Shown one piece after another: positions 1 to 5,646 of a stretch of DNA of 9,772 bases. A program made the translations under genes and the position numbers. The notes beneath the pieces were generated by a model. That model ran no database searches and was not told where the DNA came from. It was given only the letters and a program-made list of their open reading frames with translations. Source of the DNA: CANKHA01 sp040877285 (GTDB taxonomy: Bacteria > Pseudomonadota > Alphaproteobacteria > Rhizobiales > Xanthobacteraceae); NCBI GenBank assembly GCA_040877285.1, contig JBBDNZ010000219.1, positions 1 through 9,772 of the forward strand, read 5' to 3'. Numbering within the stretch: the first letter of the stretch is position 1; every line of letters starts with the position of its first letter.

Positions 1-504
1 GGCGCGCGGGTGCGCGCCGCCGGCGGCGTCGCCGACTCACAGGTGGTGGGGGATGCCGCGGGCGCGCGGGATTTCTTGCGCGCGCAGCCGCATGCCAACG
101 GCAAGGTCGGCGTGATCGGCTATTGCTCCGGGGGGCGGCACGCGCTGCTCGTCGCCTGCTCGGCGCCCGGCTTCGACGCCCTTGTCGATTGCTGGGGCGG
201 CAGCGTGGTGGTGGAGAAATCGGATCTGACCGAGAAGCGCCCGGTGGCGCCGATCGATCTGGTGGACAAGCTCGCCTGCCCCATCCTCGGGCTGTTCGGC
301 AACGACGACAAGAATCCGTCGCCCGAGCACGTCAACAAGCTGGAGGCGAAGCTGAAGAGTCTCGGCAAGAATTACGAGTTCCACCGCTATGACGGCGCGG
401 CGCACGCCTTCTTCAACTATATGCGTCAAAGCTACCGTCCCGAGCAGACCGCGGACGGCTGGAAAAAAATCTTCGCCTTCTACGGCAAAACGCTTTCCGC
501 ATAG
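1..504 (+). CDS. Dienelactone hydrolase family protein (3' part)
   Basis: This is an alpha/beta hydrolase of the dienelactone hydrolase family. Known members open cyclic esters such as dienelactone to maleylacetate, although many paralogues act on other esters and the substrate cannot be read here. The frame is open to the window's left edge, so the true start lies upstream and the GTG at 10 is only an internal codon. The 167 visible residues contain all three catalytic elements in order: the nucleophile elbow G-Y-C-S-G-G with Cys at 124-126, the acid in GNDDKNP (probably the Asp at 307-309) and the His in GAAHAFFN at 403-405. Family members are usually about 230-290 residues, so roughly the N-terminal third or more is missing. 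The gene ends in TAG, 33 bases before the DUF6295 gene, and the two are probably cotranscribed. The family call is firm; the substrate is unknown. Confidence 0.9.
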   Translation, partial: GARVRAAGGVADSQVVGDAAGARDFLRAQPHANGKVGVIGYCSGGRHALLVACSAPGFDALVDCWGGSVVVEKSDLTEKRPVAPIDLVDKLACPILGLFGNDDKNPSPEHVNKLEAKLKSLGKNYEFHRYDGAAHAFFNYMRQSYRPEQTADGWKKIFAFYGKTLSA

Positions 505-523
505 ACCGCGCGCCGCGCGAATT

Positions 524-531
524 GAAGGAGG
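524..531 (+). promoter_or_regulatory. Strong Shine-Dalgarno before DUF6295 gene
   Basis: A near-perfect AAGGAGGT lies about 6 bases before the ATG at 538. It is the best ribosome binding site in the window. It fixes the start of the small gene and suggests efficient translation. Confidence 0.75.
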
Positions 532-537
532 TCGATC

Positions 538-804
538 ATGTGTTCCTACATCACCGAGAAAGCCGAGCTGTCCGGCAGCGCCAAGGGATCGAACGGCTGG
601 ATGAAAATTGACGCCGCGCATGTCTATTTCGATCACCCGTTTCACGCCCCGCTCGATCATGCGCTCAACATCGACTTCGTCAGCGAGGCGGACGGCGCGC
701 GCGAGCGCGTGGCGGTGGAGTTGAGCGCATCGTCGGCGCGCGAACTGATCCGCAAGATCGAGGCGGCGCTGGCCGCGGGCGAAGCGGCGCATATCGCGGC
801 GTAG
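538..804 (+). CDS. DUF6295 family small protein
   Basis: This is an 88-residue protein of unknown function. I recognise it as DUF6295 from its start MCSYITEKAELSGSAKG, the central block YFDHPFHAPLDHALNIDF and the C-terminal helix with VAVELSASSARELI. The HPFHAPLDH block carries three His and an Asp close together, and a Cys is residue 2, so metal binding is conceivable but only inferred. There is no signal peptide or membrane segment, so it is probably cytosolic. The length is full for the family and the start is fixed by the AAGGAGGT site. It follows the dienelactone hydrolase-family gene by 33 bases on the same strand, which suggests one operon and a linked role. No biochemical function can be given. 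Confidence 0.85.
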   Translation: MCSYITEKAELSGSAKGSNGWMKIDAAHVYFDHPFHAPLDHALNIDFVSEADGARERVAVELSASSARELIRKIEAALAAGEAAHIAA

Positions 805-810
805 CATCTG

Positions 811-843
811 CCTCACCTCTCCCCGCAAGCGGAGAGATAGGGA
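811..843. repeat. Degenerate palindromic intergenic repeat
   Basis: The core pairs CTCTCC at 817-822 with GGAGAG at 831-836 around CCGCAAGC. It resembles the dispersed palindrome of the type CCTCTCCCCGC-AA-GCGGGGAGAGG that I know from many Rhizobiales intergenic regions, here with an imperfect right arm. It lies 12 bases after the DUF6295 stop and could act as a weak 3' hairpin, but no T-tract follows. Copy number elsewhere in the genome cannot be seen. Confidence 0.5.
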
Positions 844-920
844 TAAAGGCTCGCATCCCCTGCCCACCCCCACTGTGTATTGTTAATGAAATATGAAGCT
901 AACTATGCGTTTTCTGCCTA

Positions 921-950
921 GCTGCACCGCATCATTTATTATTGTGCAGC
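921..950. repeat. 7-bp inverted repeat in AT-rich leader
   Basis: GCTGCAC at 921-927 is exactly complementary to GTGCAGC at 944-950, with a 16-base AT-rich spacer between them. The right arm overlaps the proposed -35 hexamer, so the repeat could be an operator for the DUF1127 gene. A second imperfect dyad, TTGTG (942-946) with CACAA (952-956), overlaps it. No regulator can be named with confidence. Confidence 0.4.
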
Positions 951-969
951 ACACAAATTCGCCTATATT
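942..969 (+). promoter_or_regulatory. Candidate sigma70-type promoter for DUF1127 gene
   Basis: TTGTGC at 942-947 and TATATT at 964-969 are separated by 16 bases, inside the only clearly AT-rich stretch of the window (about 870-970). Transcription would begin near 976 and leave an untranslated leader of about 75 bases before the ATG at 1052. This rests on motif match and position only. Confidence 0.4.
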
Positions 970-1051
970 CAGGTCCAAAGACATAACCGAGGGCGAGATT
1001 CGATGAGATTCGAACTCAAATCGCCGCCCGCCAACGAAATGGGGCCAAAAA

Positions 1052-1210
1052 ATGCTTATTCACGTCATTCGATTTCTGCGGTCCTGGACGGCCTGCAGCT
1101 CCACCCTCCAGCAGCTCTCGCGCCTGAGCGACCAGGAGCTTAAGCGCCTCGGCATCACCCGCTCGGACATCCCGCGCATCGCCTACGAGCGATCGGAATC
1201 CTGGGCCTGA
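1052..1210 (+). CDS. DUF1127 (YjiS-like) small protein
   Basis: This is a 52-residue basic protein. Its C-terminal half, LSRLSDQELKRLGITRSDIPR, has the DUF1127 signature: a Leu-rich helix, then the LxD..L..LGI.R.DI motif. The N-terminal part, VIRFLRSW, matches the short Arg/Trp-containing helix usual in the family. Most DUF1127 proteins have no assigned role, but some alphaproteobacterial members have been linked to stress responses and RNA or phosphate metabolism. The ATG at 1052 has only a weak GGGG site 7 bases upstream. It has its own candidate promoter and is followed 24 bases later by a strong terminator, so it is probably a single-gene transcript. The upstream ATG at 1003 opens a different frame and does not extend this protein. 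Confidence 0.8.
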   Translation: MLIHVIRFLRSWTACSSTLQQLSRLSDQELKRLGITRSDIPRIAYERSESWA

Positions 1211-1234
1211 TCACCGCGGCCTGAACGAAACAAG

Positions 1235-1265
1235 CGCCCGCCCTTACGCGGGCGTTTTCGTTTTT
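1235..1265 (+). terminator. Intrinsic terminator after DUF1127 gene
   Basis: CGCCCGC (1235-1241) and GCGGGCG (1248-1254) form a perfect 7-bp GC-rich stem with a CCTTAC loop. TTTTCGTTTTT follows at once at 1255-1265. It closes the DUF1127 transcript and separates it from trmFO. Confidence 0.85.
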
Positions 1266-1314
1266 GGGCGGGCCTTTGTTGCAGCCGCGCCCGTGATTGA
1301 CCTACTTATGGGTC

Positions 1315-2739
1315 ATGCAGCGAAAGAACGGGCCTATTCACATCGTCGGCGGCGGCTTGGCCGGCTCGGAGGCGGCCTGGCAGATCGCTGCCTGCGGCCT
1401 GCCGGTGGCGCTGCACGAGATGCGTCCCGCCCGCGGCACCGACGCGCACAAGACCGACCGCCTGGCGGAGCTCGTCTGCTCCAATTCCTTCCGCTCCGAC
1501 GACGCCGAGCAATCCGCCATCGGCCTCTTGCATGAGGAAATGCGCCGCCTCGGCTCGCTCGTCATGCGCGCGGCCGACGCCAACCAGGTGCCCGCCGGCG
1601 GCGCGCTCGCCGTGGACCGCGATGGCTTTGCCGGCGCCGTCACCGCCGCCCTGGAGGCGCATCCCCTGATCCGCATTCACCGCGCGGAAGTCGCCGGCCT
1701 GCCGCCGGACGACTGGGACAACGTCATCGTCGCCACCGGCCCCCTCACCTCGCCCGCGCTGGCGGATGCCATCCGCAATCTCACCGGCGAAGACGCGCTG
1801 GCCTTCTTCGACGCCATCGCACCGATCGTGCATCGCGACTCCATCGACCTTAAGATCGCCTGGTTCCAGTCGCGCTATGACAAGGCGGGTCCCGGCGGCT
1901 CGGGCGCCGATTACATCAATTGCCCGCTGACCCGCGCGCAATATGAGGCTTTTGTCGCCGCCCTGCTCGCCGGCGACAAGACAAGTTTCCACGACTGGGA
2001 GAAATCGACGCCTTATTTCGATGGCTGCCTGCCGGTCGAAGTCATGGCCGCGCGCGGGCCGGAAACCTTGCGGCACGGGCCGATGAAGCCCTTTGGCCTG
2101 ACCAATACGCACGATCCGCAAACCAAAGCCTATGCCGTCGTCCAGCTGCGCCAGGACAACCGGCTCGGCACCTTGTTCAACATGGTCGGCTTTCAGACCA
2201 AGCTGAAGCATGCGGAACAGGTGCGGATTTTCCGCACCATTCCCGGTTTGGAAAAGGCCGAGTTCGCCCGGCTCGGCGGGCTGCACCGCAACACTTTCCT
2301 CGACGCGCCGAAACTGCTCGATGAGAACTTGCGCCTGAAAGCCATGCCGCGCCTGCGTTTCGCCGGCCAGATCACCGGCTGCGAGGGATATGTGGAATCG
2401 GCGGCCATTGGCCTGCTGGCCGCGCGCTTCGCCGCCGCCGACCGGCTCGGCGAAAAATTGGCCCCTCCGCCGCCGACCACCGCGCACGGCGCGCTGCTGG
2501 CGCACATCACCGGCGGCCACGTGGAAACCATCGACGCCGGACCCCGCTCCTTTCAGCCGATGAATGTCAACTTCGGACTTTTCCCGCCGCTGGCGCAGAC
2601 TTCGACCAAAGACGCCGACGGCAAACGCCTGCGCGGCACGGCGAAATCCATTGCCAAGAAAAACGCGCTATGCCGCCGCGCGCTGACGGATCTCGAACGT
2701 TGGATCGCCGGCGGCGCCCATAAGGTCGCGGCGGAATAG
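1315..2739 (+). CDS. trmFO: Folate-dependent tRNA U54 methyltransferase TrmFO
   Basis: This FAD enzyme makes 5-methyluridine at position 54 of tRNA, with methylenetetrahydrofolate as carbon donor and FADH2 as reductant (EC 2.1.1.74). Counting from the ATG at 1315, the 474-residue protein opens with the dinucleotide-binding motif IVGGGLAGSEAAW (residues 10-22). Next come E-M-R-P (35-38), the LVCSNSFRSDD block with Cys55, and DGCLPVE with Cys238. These Cys match the two reported as functionally important in Bacillus subtilis TrmFO (C53 and C226). Near the C-terminus are FAGQITGCEGYVESAA and MNVNFGLFPP, both strongly conserved. A TTG at 1297 would add six residues (MTYLWV), but family members start just before the FAD motif, so ATG 1315 is preferred; neither has a clear ribosome binding site. 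The stop abuts the start of the kinase-fusion gene. Confidence 0.96.
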   Translation: MQRKNGPIHIVGGGLAGSEAAWQIAACGLPVALHEMRPARGTDAHKTDRLAELVCSNSFRSDDAEQSAIGLLHEEMRRLGSLVMRAADANQVPAGGALAVDRDGFAGAVTAALEAHPLIRIHRAEVAGLPPDDWDNVIVATGPLTSPALADAIRNLTGEDALAFFDAIAPIVHRDSIDLKIAWFQSRYDKAGPGGSGADYINCPLTRAQYEAFVAALLAGDKTSFHDWEKSTPYFDGCLPVEVMAARGPETLRHGPMKPFGLTNTHDPQTKAYAVVQLRQDNRLGTLFNMVGFQTKLKHAEQVRIFRTIPGLEKAEFARLGGLHRNTFLDAPKLLDENLRLKAMPRLRFAGQITGCEGYVESAAIGLLAARFAAADRLGEKLAPPPPTTAHGALLAHITGGHVETIDAGPRSFQPMNVNFGLFPPLAQTSTKDADGKRLRGTAKSIAKKNALCRRALTDLERWIAGGAHKVAAE

Positions 2740-3801
2740 ATGACCAGACCAAGCGAAATTTCCGCGCGCTGGCACGGCGACGTCGTACTCAAACGCGATG
2801 TTTTCTCCACCGTCGAACGCGGGCGCTTTCGCATGCCGGAGGGCGAGGTCGAGGCGGTGCTGCGCCGTATCGACGAGGTGCCCTGGTGGAGCCGCCCCAT
2901 CGCGCGCCATTTATTCAACCGGGAGACCAGGGCGCTGCAACTCGCGGGGCCTCTGCGCGTCGCCCCCCAGCTTCTGTTCGCCGGCCGGCATGAATTGATC
3001 CGCGGCTGGATTGACGGGGTTGCGCTCCACATCGCACGGCCGTATGGCGATCACCGTTATTTCCGATCCGCCAAAGCGGTGCTGCGGCGGCTGCACCGGG
3101 CAGGCATCTGCCACAACGATCTCGCCAAAGAGCAGAATTGGCTGCGCAGCGCCGATGGCCGCGCCTTTCTCACGGATTTCCAGCTTGCCGTCATATTTTC
3201 CCGCCGCCATTGGCTTTTTCGCATCGCCGCCTACGAGGACCTGCGGCACCTGCTCAAGCACAAGCGCCGCTATCTGGCCGATCACCTCACGGCGGCGGAA
3301 AGGCGCGTGCTCGGCCGCAAGAGCTGGTTCACCCGCATTTGGATGCTGACCGGCAAGAAGGTCTATCAATGGGTGACGCGGGGTCTGTTTCGCTTCACCG
3401 ACCGCGAGGGCGGCGGCCCGCGCCTGGTGCACGACGCGCCGCTGCTCTCGGCGCGACTGCGCCAGCACCCTTCGGTGCGCGACGCCTGCATCGTGGCCTT
3501 TCCCGACCGGCGCGCGGGAACCGGGCTTTACGCCTTTGTGGAAGCCGAAACCGGATTAGCCGAACGCGATCTGCGCGATTTTCTCGGCTCAGGCGCCGGC
3601 ACAGCGGCTCCCGAGCATATTCAGCTGATTTCCAGCCTTCCCCGCAACGCCGCTGGTGAGGTCCGCTCGGAAATTCTGCAACTCGTCGCCATGAACCAGG
3701 TCGATTTGATCGACAGCCTGATCGCCAGCGACAGCGAGCGCAAGCTGATTGCGCAGATCGTGGCGGAGCGGCGCAATCTGCGCGATCGTTTCGCCTTCTA
3801 G
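2740..3801 (+). CDS. Kinase-like protein with ANL C-terminal-type domain
   Basis: The 353-residue protein appears to have two domains. Residues about 10-215 are a small protein-kinase-like or LPS-kinase-like fold. K18 in DVVLKRD may be the ATP lysine and E62 in NRETRAL may be its partner. The catalytic loop HNDLAKEQN (125-133) has D127 and N133, and the metal-binding DFQ at 146-148 replaces DFG. All residues needed for phosphotransfer seem present. Residues about 236-320 resemble the C-terminal domain of acyl-CoA/AMP-forming synthetases: HPSVRDACIVAFPD, then G-TGLYAFVE, then SLPRNAAGEVRSEIL. In such enzymes the last motif reads PRT..GKI.R, with Lys catalytic; here the residue is Glu307. No signal peptide or clear membrane segment is seen. 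The ATG follows the trmFO stop without a gap, so translation is probably coupled. Substrate unknown. Confidence 0.75.
   Translation: MTRPSEISARWHGDVVLKRDVFSTVERGRFRMPEGEVEAVLRRIDEVPWWSRPIARHLFNRETRALQLAGPLRVAPQLLFAGRHELIRGWIDGVALHIARPYGDHRYFRSAKAVLRRLHRAGICHNDLAKEQNWLRSADGRAFLTDFQLAVIFSRRHWLFRIAAYEDLRHLLKHKRRYLADHLTAAERRVLGRKSWFTRIWMLTGKKVYQWVTRGLFRFTDREGGGPRLVHDAPLLSARLRQHPSVRDACIVAFPDRRAGTGLYAFVEAETGLAERDLRDFLGSGAGTAAPEHIQLISSLPRNAAGEVRSEILQLVAMNQVDLIDSLIASDSERKLIAQIVAERRNLRDRFAF
3798..3801. other. Shared CTAG stop for two convergent genes
   Basis: The palindrome CTAG supplies TAG to the kinase-fusion gene on the + strand (3799-3801) and TAG to the synthase-like gene on the - strand (3800-3798). 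The coding regions overlap by four bases. There is no room for a conventional terminator, so each transcript must run into the opposite gene. Confidence 0.95.
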
Positions 3802-4667
3802 TGCGTCATTGCCCGCGGCTGCCGCGCCGCGCGCCACAAAATCCATTGCCGCCGCCATTGCGGGATTTCACTTACGGCAAAGGGATGGTAGGCGCGCCGC
3901 TCCATCCGCGCGAGGGCCGGACGCACCAGGGCAATCGGCAGGAAGGCCGGAAGGACGGCGGCGGGCGCGGCGGGCAGAAAATCGTTGGCGGCGACGAGAT
4001 GTCCGCGCGCATGCAACCGCATCTCGGCCAGCGCCGCGCGCAGTTCCACCGTCGCCTTGGCAGCGAAAATATCTTCAACATGCGCGCCGTGGCGCTGAAG
4101 AATTTCGAGCGGCACATAAAGTTGCCGCCGCGCCGCATGCCGCGGAAAAGCGCGAAGCACCCCCGCGACGCCATAGGCAATTCCGGCATGCAGGCTGAAA
4201 CTATCCGCAGCTGGCGCGTAGTCGCGCAAGAGAATCTGCGCCGCGATCCGAAAGAGCGCTGACGAGGTCTTTTCCGCGTAGCGCTCGAGATCGGCCAAGC
4301 TTCGCATCGGTTCGTCGTAGAGATCCAATGCCCGCGCGTCGATCAATTCGACCAGGGGCCGCACCGCAATGCCGTGCCGTTCGAGTGCGTCAAAAAGCGC
4401 CGCCGCGACGGGATTGGCGCGCGCCTCCTCCCGGCGCTCGCCGCCGAGCGCTTCGCGCCACCATTGCAAGCGCAGCTCGCCGGGAAGCGGCTCACGCGCA
4501 ATCTCACGCACGCGGGCGATTTCCGCATTGAAGGCAAAAAGGGAAAGAAGCGCCGGACGCGCTTCCGCGGGAGCAAACAACGTCGCCAGGAAACGATCCC
4601 GGTCCACCTCCCGTACCAGCCGCTCGCAATGGCCAACAGCGTCCACCGCGATGGGGACCCCGGCCAT
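3798..4667 (-). CDS. Squalene/phytoene synthase family, NDUFAF6-like
   Basis: This 289-residue protein has the all-helical prenyl-synthase fold and most resembles mitochondrial NDUFAF6, a complex I assembly factor. Shared blocks include LFAPAEARPALLSLFAFNAEIARVR (about 30-54), LRLQWWREAL (65-74), LERYAEKTSSALF (127-139), HAGIAYGVAGVLRAF (160-174) and RRQLYVPLEIL (180-190). True phytoene and squalene synthases carry two Asp-rich Mg-diphosphate motifs. Here the first becomes FNAEIARVRE (46-55) and the second FPRHAARR (174-181), with no aspartates. It is therefore probably not a prenyl synthase, and a scaffold or assembly role is inferred. It starts five bases after the secF stop and is the last gene of the operon. 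An older annotation as phytoene synthase would be misleading. Confidence 0.85.
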   Translation of the reverse strand: MAGVPIAVDAVGHCERLVREVDRDRFLATLFAPAEARPALLSLFAFNAEIARVREIAREPLPGELRLQWWREALGGERREEARANPVAAALFDALERHGIAVRPLVELIDARALDLYDEPMRSLADLERYAEKTSSALFRIAAQILLRDYAPAADSFSLHAGIAYGVAGVLRAFPRHAARRQLYVPLEILQRHGAHVEDIFAAKATVELRAALAEMRLHARGHLVAANDFLPAAPAAVLPAFLPIALVRPALARMERRAYHPFAVSEIPQWRRQWILWRAARQPRAMTH

Positions 4668-4672
4668 CGCGA

Positions 4673-5611
4673 TCAGGTCTCGCCTTCTTGGCCGGTTTCG
4701 CGCCCCAATCCAACCCCGAGATAGATGAGGACGGGCGCCGCGATGAAGATCGACGTATAGGTGCCCACCAGTACGACGCCGAACATCATGGTCGCGGTAA
4801 AGCTATGGATGGCCTGGCCGCCGAAAAGCAGCAAGGCCAGCAGCGCCAGAGTGACGGTGACATGCGTGATGACCGATCGCGACAAGGTCGAATTGACCGA
4901 GGCGTTCAGCAGATCCGCCATTGGTATTCTCTTGTAGCGCCGCAGCATTTCCCGAATGCGGTCGTAGATTACCACGGTGTCGTTGAGCGAATAGCCCAAG
5001 ATGGTCAGCAACGCAGCAATACTCGTCAGATCGAAGTCGATCTGCGCCAGCGACATGAATCCGATGGTCAGAACGAGATCGTGCACATTGGCGACCATGG
5101 CGCCGAGCGCGAACTGCCACTCAAAACGGAACCAAAGATATACGAAGATCGAACCGATCGCGAGGATCAATCCGATAATGCCAAAGGACAACAGTTCGCC
5201 GGAAACGCGCGGCCCGACTACCTCGACGCGGCGGTATTCGATGTTGTTTCCATAGAGTTGATCCAAGGCGCCACGCACCTTCGCCACGGCCTCCTGCTGC
5301 GCCCGCTCGCCGCCGGACTGCTGGGAAACGCGGATCAGCACGTCCTGGGGAGAGCCGAATTGCTGCAATTGAAACTCGCCGAGCTCCAGCCTGGCGATAG
5401 CGGCGCGCATCTGGGCGAGATCGGCCGCGCCCGCCGACGTTCTCACCTCGATCAGCGTGCCGCCCTTGAAGTCGATGCCGAAATTCAGGCCGACAAAGAA
5501 ATAAAGCGCGATCGCGATAATCGACATCACCGCCGATATGGGAAAGCTCACGCGCCGAAAGCGCATGAAATCGAATTTTGTATCGTCCGGTACGATGCGA
5601 AGCAGGCGCAC
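4673..5611 (-). CDS. secF: Protein translocase subunit SecF
   Basis: This is an inner-membrane partner of SecD that helps pull secreted proteins through the SecYEG channel using proton motive force. The 312-residue length is normal for the family. A first membrane helix (about 22-42) is followed by GIDFKGG (45-51), a periplasmic domain to about residue 130, and VVGPRVSGEL. Five more membrane helices follow, including GYSLNDTVVIYDRIRE (206-221). D211 and R245 match residues important for proton movement in E. coli SecF. The start is GTG at 5611, supported by GAGGAAG six bases upstream; the next Met lies inside the protein. It sits 35 bases after secD and 5 bases before the NDUFAF6-like gene. 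Confidence 0.96.
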   Translation of the reverse strand: MRLLRIVPDDTKFDFMRFRRVSFPISAVMSIIAIALYFFVGLNFGIDFKGGTLIEVRTSAGAADLAQMRAAIARLELGEFQLQQFGSPQDVLIRVSQQSGGERAQQEAVAKVRGALDQLYGNNIEYRRVEVVGPRVSGELLSFGIIGLILAIGSIFVYLWFRFEWQFALGAMVANVHDLVLTIGFMSLAQIDFDLTSIAALLTILGYSLNDTVVIYDRIREMLRRYKRIPMADLLNASVNSTLSRSVITHVTVTLALLALLLFGGQAIHSFTATMMFGVVLVGTYTSIFIAAPVLIYLGVGLGRETGQEGET

Positions 5612-5617
5612 GGTGGT

Positions 5618-5624
5618 CTTCCTC
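5618..5624 (-). promoter_or_regulatory. Shine-Dalgarno fixing the GTG start of secF
   Basis: GAGGAAG on the - strand lies six bases before the GTG codon at 5611. It makes GTG the likely start; no ATG occurs close by in frame. Confidence 0.65.
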
Positions 5625-5646
5625 AGGTCAGCATGCAGGGACGCGG

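Noticed and set aside
37..873. Long - strand frame opposite the hydrolase and DUF6295 genes
   Set aside because: It is a shadow of two well-supported + strand genes; the protein is Arg-rich with no family motif, as expected for antisense frames at high GC.
1003..1021. tRNA T-arm-like sequence on the - strand (TGAG-TTCGAAT-CTCA)
   Set aside because: No anticodon arm, D-arm or acceptor stem can be folded around it, so it is not a tRNA or a convincing tRNA remnant.
1297..1314. TTG start adding six residues to TrmFO; also TGACC..GGTCA dyad at 1298-1315
   Set aside because: Family proteins begin just before the FAD motif and there is no ribosome site for TTG. The 5-bp dyad is short enough to be chance.
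1306..2520. 404-residue - strand frame opposite trmFO
   Set aside because: trmFO is certain from its motifs, and the antisense product is low-complexity Gly/Arg-rich sequence without domains.
3798..4667. Annotation as an active phytoene or squalene synthase for carotenoid or hopanoid synthesis
   Set aside because: Both Asp-rich diphosphate-binding motifs are absent and no carotenoid or hopanoid genes adjoin it.
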